NCBI RefSeq assembly: GCF_025979705.1
Contig: NZ_CP110136.1
Location: 310,001-374,000, forward strand
Source of the DNA: Hymenobacter sp. YIM 151858-1
GTDB lineage: Bacteria > Bacteroidota > Bacteroidia > Cytophagales > Hymenobacteraceae
Direction of reading: 5' to 3'
DNA: 64,000 bases
Below, piece by piece: positions 24,480 to 35,192 of this stretch (the first letter of the stretch is position 1; each line of letters begins with the position of its first letter). Below the pieces are notes generated by a model that was not told where the DNA came from, did not search any database, and saw nothing but the letters and a program-made list of their open reading frames with translations. The position numbers and the translations under genes were made by a program.

Positions 24480-25733
24480 CTAGCCCCGCAAGTACAGCCG
24501 AAAGGTAGTGCCGATGCCCTCTTCGCTCTCCACCTCGATGCGGCCACCATGGGATTGTACCAGCCGGTTCACCAGAAACAACCCCACGCCGGTGCCGTCG
24601 CTGGCTTGCGGGTGAAAGCGCCGGAACAGCTGAAACAGTTCCGCGCCGTGGCGCTCCAGGTTCATCCCCAGGCCGTTGTCGCTGATTTCGAGCACGGGCT
24701 GGCCGGCCACCACCTGGGTGCGCAGGGCAATGCGCGGCTGGCGCTCGGCGTGGCGGTATTTGAGGGCGTTGCTGAGCAGGTTGTGCAGAATGGTGCGCAG
24801 GTTGCTGCGCACGTACAGCAGGGCGGGCAGCTCGGCAAAGTCGGTGCAAATGCTGGCCTGGCTGGCCTGCACCTGCGGCCGGATGACCTGCAGCACCTCA
24901 CCGGTAAGCTCGGCCAGCTCCACCAGCTCGGCGGCGTGCTCGCCGGGCTGACGCTGCTCCTGCACCGCGGCGGTAAGCCCATCGATGGTATTCGACAAGT
25001 CGCGCAGCGAGTCTTCGGCCAGCTGCAGCACTACGGTTTCGGCGGGGTCGGGAAAGGTGACGCTGCGGCGCAGCTCGTCGAACAGGCCGCACAGGTTGTT
25101 TACCGGCTGGCGCAGGTCGTGCGAGGCCGCGTACACAAAGTTGTCGAGGTCGGCGTTGGTGCGGGCCAGCTGCTGGTTGGCTACTCCCAGGGCCTGGTTG
25201 CGGGCCTGGATGGCCGCGTTGGCCGAGGTCAGCTGGTCGTTGCTTTGCTGCAGCTGGCGGCGGGTTTCGGTAAGCTCAGCCAGCGATTCGCGCAGCTGCT
25301 GGTTTACGGCCTGCAGCTGGCGGCGGTGTTCGGCCTCGTGCTGGCGCCACTCGTTTTTTTCGATGGCGTGCAACACGGTTTTGGCCAGCAGCTCCTGGTC
25401 GAAATGGCCCTTCACCAGGTAATCGAGGGCGCCGTTGTTGAGGGCGCGCACGGCCAGCTGCTCGCTGCCGCCGCCCGTAATCATCACCACGCAGAGCGTA
25501 TCGGGCGGTGCAATGCGCTTTAGCTCCCCTAGCAGCGTCAGGCCGTCGGTATCGAGCAGGTTGTAGTCGAGCAGCACGCAATCGGGCTGGTGCTGGGCAA
25601 ACAACGCCAGGCTTTCTTCGCCCGAGGCGGCCTCCAGCACCTCGTACGCCTGCAACTCGGGCTGCCGGCGCAGGTAGCGCTTGTACAGCATCCGGTCGTA
25701 CTCGTTATCGTCGACAAGAAAAATTTTCTTCAC
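24480..25733 (-). CDS. Receiver-histidine kinase hybrid
   Basis: 417 residues. An N-terminal receiver domain (about 1-122) has VDDNEYD (acidic pocket), the phospho-acceptor Asp in CVLLDYNLLDTDG (about 52-64) and KGHFD (Lys). A coiled coil (about 126-195) contains long Gln/Ala/Leu heptads. HisKA follows with the His in FVYAASHDLRQPVNN (about 197-211), then HATPase: N box LLSNALKYRH, G1 ISDNGLGM, G2 GTGVGLFLVNRLV. No input or membrane domain, so it is switched by phosphorylation of its own receiver. It is last in a run of genes after the phytochrome and a response regulator and probably relays the light signal. Confidence 0.9.
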   Translation of the reverse strand: MKKIFLVDDNEYDRMLYKRYLRRQPELQAYEVLEAASGEESLALFAQHQPDCVLLDYNLLDTDGLTLLGELKRIAPPDTLCVVMITGGGSEQLAVRALNNGALDYLVKGHFDQELLAKTVLHAIEKNEWRQHEAEHRRQLQAVNQQLRESLAELTETRRQLQQSNDQLTSANAAIQARNQALGVANQQLARTNADLDNFVYAASHDLRQPVNNLCGLFDELRRSVTFPDPAETVVLQLAEDSLRDLSNTIDGLTAAVQEQRQPGEHAAELVELAELTGEVLQVIRPQVQASQASICTDFAELPALLYVRSNLRTILHNLLSNALKYRHAERQPRIALRTQVVAGQPVLEISDNGLGMNLERHGAELFQLFRRFHPQASDGTGVGLFLVNRLVQSHGGRIEVESEEGIGTTFRLYLRG

Positions 25734-25748
25734 GCGCAGGGAAAGCGG

Positions 25749-26195
25749 CTAGCTTTCGGAGGGAAGTTCGGAGGTATTGAGCCAGTAGCGCACTAAGGCG
25801 CGGGTTTTCTCTTCCAGCACCGAAAATTCGATGGGCTTGGTCATGTAGCTGTTGGCCCCCAGGCGGTAGCAGTCCTGAATGTCGCGCGTGTTGGAGGAGG
25901 TGCTGAAGATAATGACCGGAATCGACTGCAGCCGCGGGTCTTTCTTAACCACGTCGAGCACGGCGCGGCCGTCGGTGCCGGGTAGGTTCAGGTCCAGCAA
26001 CACGAAAGCAGGCAGCTGCGCCGGCCAGTTGGGGTGCTGCCCGTAGCTCTGCAGGTATTCCAGGGCTTGGTCGCCGTCTTCGCAGCGCAACACGGGGTTG
26101 GGCAGCTCCTGCTTGCGGAAAGCGCGCCCCAACGCGGTGAAGTCTTCCACGCTGTCTTCTACCACCAAAATGGGCTTGTGAGAGAAGGTAGTCAC
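25749..26195 (-). CDS. Single-domain response regulator
   Basis: 148 residues, CheY-like. Acidic pair in LVVEDSVED (about 11-19), phospho-acceptor Asp in FVLLDLNLPGTDG (about 66-78), Thr/Ser in IIFSTSSN and Lys in YMTKPIEF. It resembles Rcp1-type regulators paired with bacteriophytochromes. The start is GTG at 26195, directly abutting the TAA stop of the kinase gene, which implies translational coupling. No DNA-binding domain, so it signals through protein contacts, perhaps with the downstream receiver-kinase. Confidence 0.92.
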   Translation of the reverse strand: MTTFSHKPILVVEDSVEDFTALGRAFRKQELPNPVLRCEDGDQALEYLQSYGQHPNWPAQLPAFVLLDLNLPGTDGRAVLDVVKKDPRLQSIPVIIFSTSSNTRDIQDCYRLGANSYMTKPIEFSVLEEKTRALVRYWLNTSELPSES

Positions 26196-28510
26196 TTATA
26201 AGTGCTTAGAGAGGGAAAAATAAAACGTAGTGCCTTGGCCCGGCACCGATTCCAACCACAATTCACCGTCGTGGCGTTCCACCATCTTGCGGGCAATAGT
26301 CAGGCCAGCGCCCGTGCCACCGCCAAATTTGTCCTGCGCGTGCAGGCGTTTAAAGATTTGAAGATGGTTTGGTGGTGTTTGGGGTCGATGCCGATGCCGT
26401 TGTCCTGCACGTACAGCACGTGGTAGTCGGCCGGGTCGCCGGTACCGCGCGGGCCGCGCACTTCGGCCGGCGCTTTGCCCACCGCAATCCGCCGCTCGGG
26501 TTTGTCGTTGTAGCGCATAGCGTTGGTGAGCAAGTTGTTGAGCACTTCCCGTATACGTACTTTGTCGCAGCGGAAGGTGGGCAGCGGCCCATTTACCGTT
26601 ACCTGGGTGTTGGTTTGCTCGAAGCGCGGCTGCAGCATGTCGAGTACTTCTTCCAGCACCTCGTTCAGGTTGGTGGGCACCACCACCAGCTCTTGCCGAC
26701 CCACGCGCGAGAGCTGCAGCAGCGACTCGATAAGCGCCTCCATGCGCTGGCTCAGGCGCACCAGGGTTTGCAGCTTGTTTACGCCGTCGGCATCGAGCTG
26801 GTGGGCGTAGTCTTCGAGCAGGAAAATGGAGTAGTTGTGGATGCCGCGCAGCGGCTCCTTCAAATCGTGCGAGGCCACGTAGGCAAACGAGTCGAGCTCG
26901 TCGTTGCTGCGCTCCAGCTCGGTGTTCAGTCGGCTCAGGCTGGCGGCGCGGGCCTGCAGCTCGTTAAAGATTTTCAGGCGCACGTCGGAGAGGTGCAGGC
27001 GGATTTCCTCGGCGGCGGCCACCTCCATGGGGCGCCACGGCAGGGCGGTGTTGGTTACCTCCTGGCTCCAGGCCGCAAACGACTGCCTCGGCGAAAGCTG
27101 CAGCACGCCGTCCTGCATTACTTCGGCTTTTTGCTCTTTGCCGGCCCAGGTTACCGTCTGAATCAGCTCGGGCCGGAACCAAATGAGGTAGTCGCCGGGG
27201 TCCTGGGCCAACGACACAGCCATGATGCCGCTGGCTGTACCGCGGATGGCCACGCCCGCCGGGTTGTGCTGCGCGTAGGAATTGGTGCGGAACAAATCCT
27301 GCTTCATGTTCAGCTGCAGCCAGGTGCGCAGCTCCTCCAGCTGGGCCTGGGTAGGCGTGCTGCCTAGGGTTATGATGTTGTCATCGAAGCAAATGGCCAC
27401 GCCGCCGCAGTCGAACACGTCCATCACGGTGGGCTTGCGCTGGTACAAGCCGTCCACGAAGTTGTCGTGGCGCGAAATCTGTTCGAACAGCCGTACCTGG
27501 GTTTCGCGGATGTGCAGCTGGTAGGCGTAATCGTCTTGCTGCTGTTTGGTTTTCAGCAGCGCCGAAAACGTTTTGCCAATAAACAGGCACAGCTCGCGCA
27601 GCTCGTAGCCGAGCAGGCGTGGCGTAAGGTGGTGGCAGGTAATCAGGCCCCAGAGCTTGCCCTCCACGATGACGGAAATCGTCATGGTGGCGGCCACGCC
27701 CATGTTGCGCAGGTACTGCAGGTGTATCGGCGATACGCTCCGCAGCACGGCGTAGGTCATGTCGGGCGGGCGGTTGGCCGTGGGGTGCAGCACGGGCACC
27801 AGCGGGGCCGGCTCGTACGACACATCCGGAATAAAGCGCAGCCAGTTTTTCAAGTACATGGCCCGCGCCTGCGGCGGAATATCCGTAGCGGGGTAGTGCA
27901 GGCCCAAAAAGGGCTCCAGGTCGTCGCGTTTGGCTTCGGCTACTACTTCGCCGCTGGCGTCCTCGGCAAAGCGGTACATCACCACCCGGTCGAACTCGGT
28001 AATGGTGCGCAGCTGATCGACGGCAAACTGGCAGAACTCGCGAACCGAGCCGGCCGTGAGCATTTGCCCCAGCGCCACGTTCAGCGAGGCCAGGTCGAAG
28101 GGGGCGCTGGTGGTTTCGGCCACGGGCTCAAACTCCACCCACAGCAGGCCATCGTAGCGGTGCGTAATCAGCTTGTAGTAAGGCTGATGGGCCAGCTGAT
28201 CGAGGCGGGTGCCGAGCAGCTTGGGCGTTTCGCTCAGGCCCGTCCACAGCTGCTCCAGCTCGGCCAGCGCGGCGGCACCTAGGAGGCGCTCCAGGCCCTG
28301 GCCCAGCAGCTCTTCGGCCGAAACACCGATGAGTTGGGCCGTGTTGGCGCTGGCGTGCACCACGCGCCTGGTTTGCTCGTGGAGGCACAGCAAAAAGCCG
28401 TAGGGCTGCACCGAGCCCGGTATGTGAATGGGCTCCCGGTCGCAGTTGGTGAGCGTAACCGGCGTATTGAGAAGGGTTTCGTCGGAGAGGATTACCGTAG
28501 CTCGATCCAC
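26196..28510 (-). pseudogene. bphP: Bacteriophytochrome histidine kinase, frameshifted near the C-terminus
   Basis: Repaired length is 768 residues. PAS domain with the biliverdin-binding Cys23 in TNCDREPIHIPGSVQ; GAF with the YPATDIPPQARAMYL (PASDIP-like) motif; PHY with the tongue SPRQSFAAW; HisKA with ASHDLKEPL and HATPase with N box LLTNAMRYND and DNGIGIDPKH. At 26350-26365 two adjacent near-identical 8-mers, TTAAAGAT and TTGAAGAT on the plus strand, insert 8 bases; without them the frame runs on through FGGGTGAGLTIARKMVERHD to the TAA at 26196-26198. As read, the open frame ends at 26300 after ~28 wrong residues and loses the G2 box. The GTG start at 28510 places the Cys where DrBphP has it and overlaps heme oxygenase by 19 bases. 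Confidence 0.85.
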
Positions 28511-29055
28511 GCGTGTAGCTTTTGAAACGTCTGGATGGCGGACTGCACAATTTCCGTTTCGTTGTCGGGCGTGGCTTCGGCTGCCAGCAGTTGGCAAAAG
28601 CTTTTCCACATGGGGCCGGTGTGCTCGGCATAGCCCGTAAAATAAGCGCGGGTGCTGATGCCCGCTTTGGCGAGTTGGCGGGTAATCACCTGTCCGCCCA
28701 GGGTGGAGCCCTCGAGTACGTACAGCGCCCCCAGCAGTTGAGGTCGGGTGCGCAAATCGGGCATATCGGCGCATTCGGGCAGGCAAGTGGCGTCGGCCAG
28801 GTCCTGCTCGATGAGGTGGGCCCGTTGCCGCCGCTCAATCTGCCAGTCGGGCCCAAACGAGTGGTGCCGCAGGTGGGCCTCGTAGGGCCGCAAAAAGCCG
28901 TAAAGCTTGGCCAGAAAGCGCGCGGTAGCTGCCGCCGAAACGCTGCCCGCCGCCAATGCCTGGTTGAATTCGGTTTGCTCCAGCGCGTGGTGGTACGGGT
29001 GCGTTTCGGCACGCAGGCGCTGAAGAATCATTGGTTTATCGAGAGCTACAGGCAT
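28492..29055 (-). CDS. bphO: Biliverdin-producing heme oxygenase
   Basis: 187 residues from the ATG at 29055; the upstream frame is hydrophobic noise over the intergenic region. The proximal haem ligand is His22 in ETHPYHHALE (His-x3-Glu), and the distal helix Gly motif is in YVLEGSTLGGQVI (about 108-120). It opens haem with oxygen to release biliverdin, CO and iron; biliverdin is the chromophore of the phytochrome encoded next on the same strand with a 19-base overlap. This order, bphO-bphP-regulator-kinase, defines a light-sensing operon. Its own start region contains only a weak TATATTTC box. Confidence 0.9.
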   Translation of the reverse strand: MPVALDKPMILQRLRAETHPYHHALEQTEFNQALAAGSVSAAATARFLAKLYGFLRPYEAHLRHHSFGPDWQIERRQRAHLIEQDLADATCLPECADMPDLRTRPQLLGALYVLEGSTLGGQVITRQLAKAGISTRAYFTGYAEHTGPMWKSFCQLLAAEATPDNETEIVQSAIQTFQKLHAWIELR

Positions 29056-29153
29056 GAAGCGGGCAGTAGATGGCAGAAATATAAGCAACACCACCGCCAG
29101 CCATTGAGTGCTGCGTGGCGGCTGAGCGCACCCGGACCAGCAGCCAAAAACAC

Positions 29154-29190
29154 AAAAGCACCCCGCTACCAACCGTAGCAAGGTGCTTTT
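29154..29190 (-). terminator. Terminator of the DEAD-box helicase gene
   Basis: AAAAGCACC (29154-29162) and GGTGCTTTT (29182-29190) pair around a smaller GCTACC/GTAGC stem; on the minus strand the hairpin ends in TTTTG then TGTTTTT. It separates the helicase from the heme oxygenase operon. Confidence 0.8.
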
Positions 29191-29201
29191 GGGCTAATCG
29201 G

Positions 29202-30740
<1,539 letters not shown>

Positions 30741-31049
30741 GGGTTCAGCAAGTTGGGTAAATGATGGCTGACCTTGAGTTCCTGGGTCAGCAAAAACAGC
30801 GTATTGGCGCTAAATATACGCGAATCCAACAGGTGCGCCGCCGCGATGGTTCGCTCCGTGAATATTATTGCAACGCAATATTTGGCGTAATTATGCCCAC
30901 TGCTGGCCGGGGAGCCCATTGGCGGGGCTACGGGCAAGCGCACCTAGGGCATCAATTTGTTGGCGAGGCGTAAGGTATTCCGCGGCCGTCGTCGTTGTGT
31001 ATAGCATACCGCCCTGCGCCGCTGCGGGCGCGGCTAGCGTACCCTACCG
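30741..31049. other. 309-bp gap between divergent genes
   Basis: Contains no gene. Relatively AT-rich in its first half, with inverted words GCGTATTGGCGCTAAATATACGC (30796-30820 region) and AATATTATTGCAACGCAATATT (about 30861-30882). These symmetrical AT-rich sites are candidate regulator-binding or promoter sites for the helicase. One CCTAGG lies at 30943. Confidence 0.35.
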
Positions 31050-31724
31050 ATGAAAGTAATTATTACCGGCGCCACCGGCATGGTGGGCGAAGGCGTGCTG
31101 CACGAATGCCTGCGCGATGCTGCTGTCGAGCAAGTGCTGGTGGTTACGCGCCGGCCCACCCATGTGCAGCACCCCAAACTGCGCGAAGTGTTGCTGGCCA
31201 ACTTTGCCGACCCCGCCCCCGTGGAAGATGAGCTAACCGGCTACGATGCCTGCTTTTTCTGCCTGGGGGTATCGTCGGTTGGCATGAGCGAGGCCGAGTA
31301 CACCCGCCTCACCTACGACCTCACCCTGGGTTTTGCCCGCACCCTGGCCCGCCTGAACCCGCCGATGACGTTCTGCTACGTTTCGGGCGCCGGCACCGAC
31401 GGCTCCGAGCGGGGCCGGCAAATGTGGGCCCGCGTAAAAGGCCGCACCGAAAACGCCTTGCAGCAGCTGCCTTTCCGGCGGGTGTATGCCTTCAGGCCCG
31501 GTTACATGCACCCCACGCCCGGCCTCAAAAACACGCTTTCGGGCTACCGCTACTTTGCCTGGGCGTACCCCGCGCTGCGCAAGCTGCTGCCGGGGTACGT
31601 GTCTACGCTGCAGGAAATGGCGCAGGCCATGATCAACGCAGCCCGGTTTGGGTATCCGAAGCCGGTGCTGGAAGTACGGGACATCGTGCGGCTGGCGCAC
31701 CAGCAGGCAGCGCCGCGAGCTTAA
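31050..31724 (+). CDS. NAD(P)-binding atypical SDR protein
   Basis: 224 residues, short. Rossmann start VIITGATGMVGEGVLHECL with the GxxGxxG-like nucleotide site (Gly7, Gly10, Gly13), then VTRRPT for the cofactor tail. CFFCLGVSSVGM and CYVSGAGTDGSERG (about 108-121) are the middle strands; the classical YxxxK pair is not clear, although a Lys in RVKGRTENAL is placed like the catalytic region. Related to HTATIP2/YwnB-type atypical SDRs. Substrate unknown. Followed by a repeat-rich gap. Confidence 0.78.
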   Translation: MKVIITGATGMVGEGVLHECLRDAAVEQVLVVTRRPTHVQHPKLREVLLANFADPAPVEDELTGYDACFFCLGVSSVGMSEAEYTRLTYDLTLGFARTLARLNPPMTFCYVSGAGTDGSERGRQMWARVKGRTENALQQLPFRRVYAFRPGYMHPTPGLKNTLSGYRYFAWAYPALRKLLPGYVSTLQEMAQAMINAARFGYPKPVLEVRDIVRLAHQQAAPRA

Positions 31725-31734
31725 GCTGTGTCAG

Positions 31735-31953
31735 GAAAGCACAAAACGCTCGTGCTCAGCGTAATCGAATCCTCTCTGCCGCTTCGTTGGGGTTACTACC
31801 TCACGTTCGCAGGCGAGATGCCCCGGCAAGCTCGACACGACATTCTGTAATGGCAGCAGGCGAAGCGGGAGAGGTGCTTGGCTACGCCTTCCTTCGGTTC
31901 GACGGGGCTCAGCACGATGCTCAAGAAACACAGAATGCGTTTTCAGCCACCAC
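31735..31953. repeat. Intergenic repeat of the GGCTACGCCTTCCTTCGG family
   Basis: About 220 bp of repeat-derived sequence without a gene. It includes GGCTACGCCTTCC...GGGGCTCAGCA (31880-31914), present with one mismatch at 54896-54930, and partly at 19556. GGCAAGCTCGACACGACATTC and GCAGGCGAAGCGGGAGAGGTG are typical of the same dispersed family. It separates the SDR gene from the convergent oxidoreductase. Confidence 0.6.
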
Positions 31954-33000
31954 CTAATTGGCGGGCATTTCCCAATGCTCGTCGGGCTCGGTTAGGGCCT
32001 GCAGCTGCCAAACCAACTGCTCCTCGCTGATGGGGTACGGGGCCCCGCGACGCAACGATTGGTATACTGCCTCGAACAATTGCAGGTAGTCGCCTTTGGG
32101 CGCGGGCAGGGGTTGTTGGGTTTGCTGACCATCGGCGGCCACCAGCGTCAGCAGGCCGGCTTCGGAGGCGGGCTCCAGGCCGTAGGCGGCATCGAGCGGC
32201 GTGAGGCCTTGCAGCAGTTGCGCCTCCTGCACATCGGCCCTGGTTTTTCGGAAGCTACCCAGGGTGCCGTGGAGCACGTAGGCCGGCAACGGTTGCGCAA
32301 TTACCAGCCCCGATACCAGCGTAACCACCGGCCCGTGGGGGTACAGCAGCTGCAGCTGAAAGTAGTCGTCGACCTGCGAGCCGGGCCGGAAACGACCTAG
32401 GGTGCGGCGCACGCGCGCGGGGCGGCCAAACAGGCTGAGGGCCTGATCGAGCAGGTGCGGCCCTAGGTCGAACAGCAAGCCGCTGCCCGGCAGGGCGGGC
32501 GTTTCCTTGAACCGCTTGTGGTTTAGTGCCAGCTTGTAGCGGTCGAACCGAAACGTAGCCTCGGCCAGTGGCCCCAGCTGCCCGCCGGCCACCACCTGCT
32601 GCACCAGTTGAAAGTCGCTGTCGTAGCGGCGGTTTTGGTAGGCAAAAATCCGGCGGTTTACGGAGCGGGCCAGCTGCCACAGCTCCTGCACCTCGGCCAC
32701 GGAGGTAGCCACGGGTTTTTCGAGCAGCACGTGCTTGCCGGCTTGCAAGGCCTGGCGCGCCAGCGCCACGTGCGTGTCGTTGGGCGTGTTCACGATAACC
32801 AGCTCAATGGCAGTATCGCCGAGCAGCTCAGCCACCGAGTCGTAGCTGATGATGTCGGGGTAGTGCTGCCGGGCTTGCTTGCGGGTGCGCTCGGCCACGG
32901 CGCGCAGCGCAAAGCCGGGGTGGGCCGCCACAAACGGCGCCTGAAATACCTGGCCCGACATGCCGTAGGCAAGCAAGCCGGTTTGGATGGCGTTGGTCAT
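31954..33000 (-). CDS. Gfo/Idh/MocA family oxidoreductase
   Basis: 348 residues from the ATG at 33000. N-terminal Rossmann domain with TGLLAYGMSGQVFQAPFV (about 7-24), then VNTPNDTHVALARQALQAGK and the family hallmark EKPVATSVAEVQEL (about 93-106), whose Lys is catalytic. The C-terminal alpha/beta domain has DLGPHLLDQALSLFG (about 186-200). NAD(P)-dependent oxidoreductase of sugars or related compounds, similar to YdgJ. A TACCTTCG box lies 6 bases before the start codon. Confidence 0.9.
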   Translation of the reverse strand: MTNAIQTGLLAYGMSGQVFQAPFVAAHPGFALRAVAERTRKQARQHYPDIISYDSVAELLGDTAIELVIVNTPNDTHVALARQALQAGKHVLLEKPVATSVAEVQELWQLARSVNRRIFAYQNRRYDSDFQLVQQVVAGGQLGPLAEATFRFDRYKLALNHKRFKETPALPGSGLLFDLGPHLLDQALSLFGRPARVRRTLGRFRPGSQVDDYFQLQLLYPHGPVVTLVSGLVIAQPLPAYVLHGTLGSFRKTRADVQEAQLLQGLTPLDAAYGLEPASEAGLLTLVAADGQQTQQPLPAPKGDYLQLFEAVYQSLRRGAPYPISEEQLVWQLQALTEPDEHWEMPAN

Positions 33001-33324
33001 GATGAGCGAAGGTAAGCGAATAGCCAAACCAGCGCCGCCGCGGGTAGCCTGGCGCGAGCTGCGCGTGCACGCACGGCTACCCCGGCACCATTGCCCGGGG
33101 CAACCCACAGCGGCTCGGAGGGCCGCAGCCTAGGCCATTGAGGCTAAGAAGGTTTTGAACGGCATTTCGCTATTTCAGCCGCTCGCTCCATACTTTTGCT
33201 ATCCGCTGGTATGTATTCCGGGCAATGCTGCAATAGCTCCGTTGTCGTTTGCTTGATGCCTGCCCCGGTTGCACCTTCCCACACCTAGCAAGCCGCCGCG
33301 CCGTAGCGGCTTACCGCCGTTTTT
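33001..33324. other. 324-bp gap between divergent genes, with a promoter box
   Basis: No gene is seen. A near-consensus TACCTTCG (33007-33014, minus) sits 6 bases before the oxidoreductase start; an exact TACTTTTG (33191-33198, plus) faces the next gene, 127 bases before its ATG. GC-rich hairpin words (GCCGCGCCGTAGCGGC) lie just ahead of the ATG at 33325. Confidence 0.4.
33191..33198 (+). promoter_or_regulatory. -7 promoter box TACTTTTG
   Basis: Exact TAnnTTTG match; predicts a leader of about 120 bases for the 33325 gene. Confidence 0.5.
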
Positions 33325-33735
33325 ATGCTTTTACTTCATAGCGATGCTTGCGCGCAGGTTTTCTTACACGACAACGGCTACCGTGCGGCTTTGGAGGTCA
33401 GGTGGCTGAACAGGTGCAACGGCGCCGAACTGCAGCGGACTTCCGTGCGGGCGACCATGTTGGCCCGCCGCCACCAGGTGAATGCCTGGATTGCCAACGA
33501 CCAGGCCCTGGGCCCACTAAGCCTGGGCGACCTGTACTGGGCTGAGCAAATGCTCGACGGCATGCAGCGCGACCTGGGCCTGGATCGGTTTGCGTTGTTG
33601 CTGTCGGATTTGCCGCAGAACCGCGAAAAGATCAGCCCCTTCATCAGCAAGTATACCCAGCCCCACGCGCTGCTGCAGCTGGCTTTGTTCGAGAATGTTG
33701 CGCACGCCCGGGAGTGGGCCCTCGAGCTTAGCTAA
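33325..33735 (+). CDS. Hypothetical protein, soluble, 136 residues
   Basis: No family recognised. No signal peptide or membrane segment. Predicted alpha/beta with a Trp-rich start (EVRWLNRCNGAEL), a VRATMLARRHQVNAWIANDQ strand-helix pair and a helical C-terminus LGDLYWAEQ...DRFALLLS. The layout (strand, long helix, exposed aspartate at D83-D90) recalls the small STAS/SpoIIAA-like proteins that are numerous in Hymenobacter genomes, but I cannot confirm that. The ATG start follows a GC-rich hairpin and a distant TACTTTTG promoter. Confidence 0.6.
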   Translation: MLLLHSDACAQVFLHDNGYRAALEVRWLNRCNGAELQRTSVRATMLARRHQVNAWIANDQALGPLSLGDLYWAEQMLDGMQRDLGLDRFALLLSDLPQNREKISPFISKYTQPHALLQLALFENVAHAREWALELS

Positions 33736-33903
33736 ACCACCCCGCCGGCCAAATGCCCCGCGCGTTGCGGCCCGCTTCCCTAGGGCATTCGCGCTGGCTG
33801 CCGCCGCGCCAGGTAAGAAATTCGGCTATACTGCGGGCTAATTCGGACGGCGCGCCTGCCCATGCGCGGCGCGCGCCGGAAGCACGTATTCTGTTCCTAA
33901 GCT

Positions 33904-35097
33904 TTGAGTAACGTTTCTGATTTACCGGCCGAGCCGCCCCTGCACGGCCTGCGCGTGCTGGAGCTGGCCAGCGTGCTGGCCGGCCCGCAGGTAGGCCAGT
34001 TTTTGGCCGAACTAGGCGCCGAAGTCATTAAGATTGAACCGCCCACCGGCGACGTAACCCGCAGCTGGAAAACGCCCGCCGAAGCCCCCGACACCGACGT
34101 ATCGGCCTACTTTGCCTGCGCCAACTGGGGCAAGCAGTCGGTGGTGGCCGATTTGCGCACCCCGGCCGGGCTGGGCTTGGTGCAGCAGCTGGCCCAAGTG
34201 GCCGACATCGTGCTGGCCAGCTACAAGCCCGGCGACGCCGAGAAGCTGGGCGTTGATTACCAAACCCTAGGTGCCCGCAACCCCCGCCTCGTGTATGGGC
34301 AGATAACCGGCTACGGCCCCCACGAGCCCCGCGCCGGCTACGATGCCGTGGTGCAGGCCGAAGCCGGCTTTATGTACCTCAACGGCCAGCCCGGCGGCGA
34401 GCCGCTCAAAATGCCCGTAGCCCTGATGGACCTGCTGGCCGCGCACCAGCTGAAAGAAGGGTTGCTGACGGCCTTGTACCGCCGCGAGCGGACGGGCCGG
34501 GGTGCGCTGGTGCAGGTATCGTTGTGGGAGGCCGGGCTGGCTTCGTTGGCCAACCAGGGCAGCACCTACCTCAGCACCGGCCACGACCCCCAGCCTCTGG
34601 GCTCGGGCCACCCCAGCATTGTGCCCTACGGCACCGTGTACCTCGGGGCCGACGGCGTGCGGCTGATACTGGCCGTGGGCACCGATCGGCAGTTTCAGCA
34701 GCTGTGCGAGGCGCTGGGCCGCCCCGCGTGGGCCACCGACGAGCGTTTCGGCAGCAACGGCGCGCGGGTGCTGCACCGGCAGGCGTTGGAAGCTTTGTTG
34801 CACGAGCGGATAGGGCAGATACCGGGCGCCGGGCTGCTGGCCGAGCTGGCCCGCTTGGCCGTGCCGGCCGGGGCGGTGCGCACGGCCGGGCAGGCCCTGG
34901 CCGAGCCCGCCGCGGCCGCTATGCTGCTGCCGCCCCAGCCGGGCTTTGCGCACGCGGGCTTGCGTACGGTGGCGTTTCGGAGCCCCCACTGGCCGGCTGC
35001 CGGGGCATTATCGGCGCCGCCGCACCTAGGCGAGCATAGCGCAAGGTTTGGCGCGCCGCAAGGCACATCGGGCGAAAACCAAACCCCGTTCAACTAA
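33904..35097 (+). CDS. CoA transferase, CaiB/BaiF family (class III)
   Basis: 397 residues. The family start LRVLELASVLAGPQVGQFLAEL-type segment (about 16-37), GAEVIKIEPP, and the catalytic Asp in VALMDLLAAHQLKEG (Asp about 177). QITGYGPHEPRAGYDAVVQA is the usual CoA-binding loop. Moves CoA between carboxylic acids; the acids here are unknown. A TTG at 33904 begins the frame; no ATG is close. The gene stands alone between hypothetical genes. Confidence 0.9.
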   Translation: MSNVSDLPAEPPLHGLRVLELASVLAGPQVGQFLAELGAEVIKIEPPTGDVTRSWKTPAEAPDTDVSAYFACANWGKQSVVADLRTPAGLGLVQQLAQVADIVLASYKPGDAEKLGVDYQTLGARNPRLVYGQITGYGPHEPRAGYDAVVQAEAGFMYLNGQPGGEPLKMPVALMDLLAAHQLKEGLLTALYRRERTGRGALVQVSLWEAGLASLANQGSTYLSTGHDPQPLGSGHPSIVPYGTVYLGADGVRLILAVGTDRQFQQLCEALGRPAWATDERFGSNGARVLHRQALEALLHERIGQIPGAGLLAELARLAVPAGAVRTAGQALAEPAAAAMLLPPQPGFAHAGLRTVAFRSPHWPAAGALSAPPHLGEHSARFGAPQGTSGENQTPFN

Positions 35098-35192
35098 AGC
35101 TTCGTACCATTAACTTATAGCTGTTCGTGTTTGCGGGCTTGCCTAGGTCCGCAAACCTTCCTCCGACCCAAACGGCGTATCGCCGCCCGCCT

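Noticed and set aside
24204-25523. 439-residue open frame on the plus strand
   Set aside because: Antisense to the receiver-kinase and the terminator; the long frame is an effect of high GC. Similar antisense frames at 26369-27367, 27467-28282 and 29565-30764 were rejected for the same reason.
26196-26400. Programmed frameshift in the phytochrome gene
   Set aside because: The shift is explained by an extra 8-mer beside a near-identical one; there is no slippery heptamer and stimulatory hairpin that would recode 8 bases.
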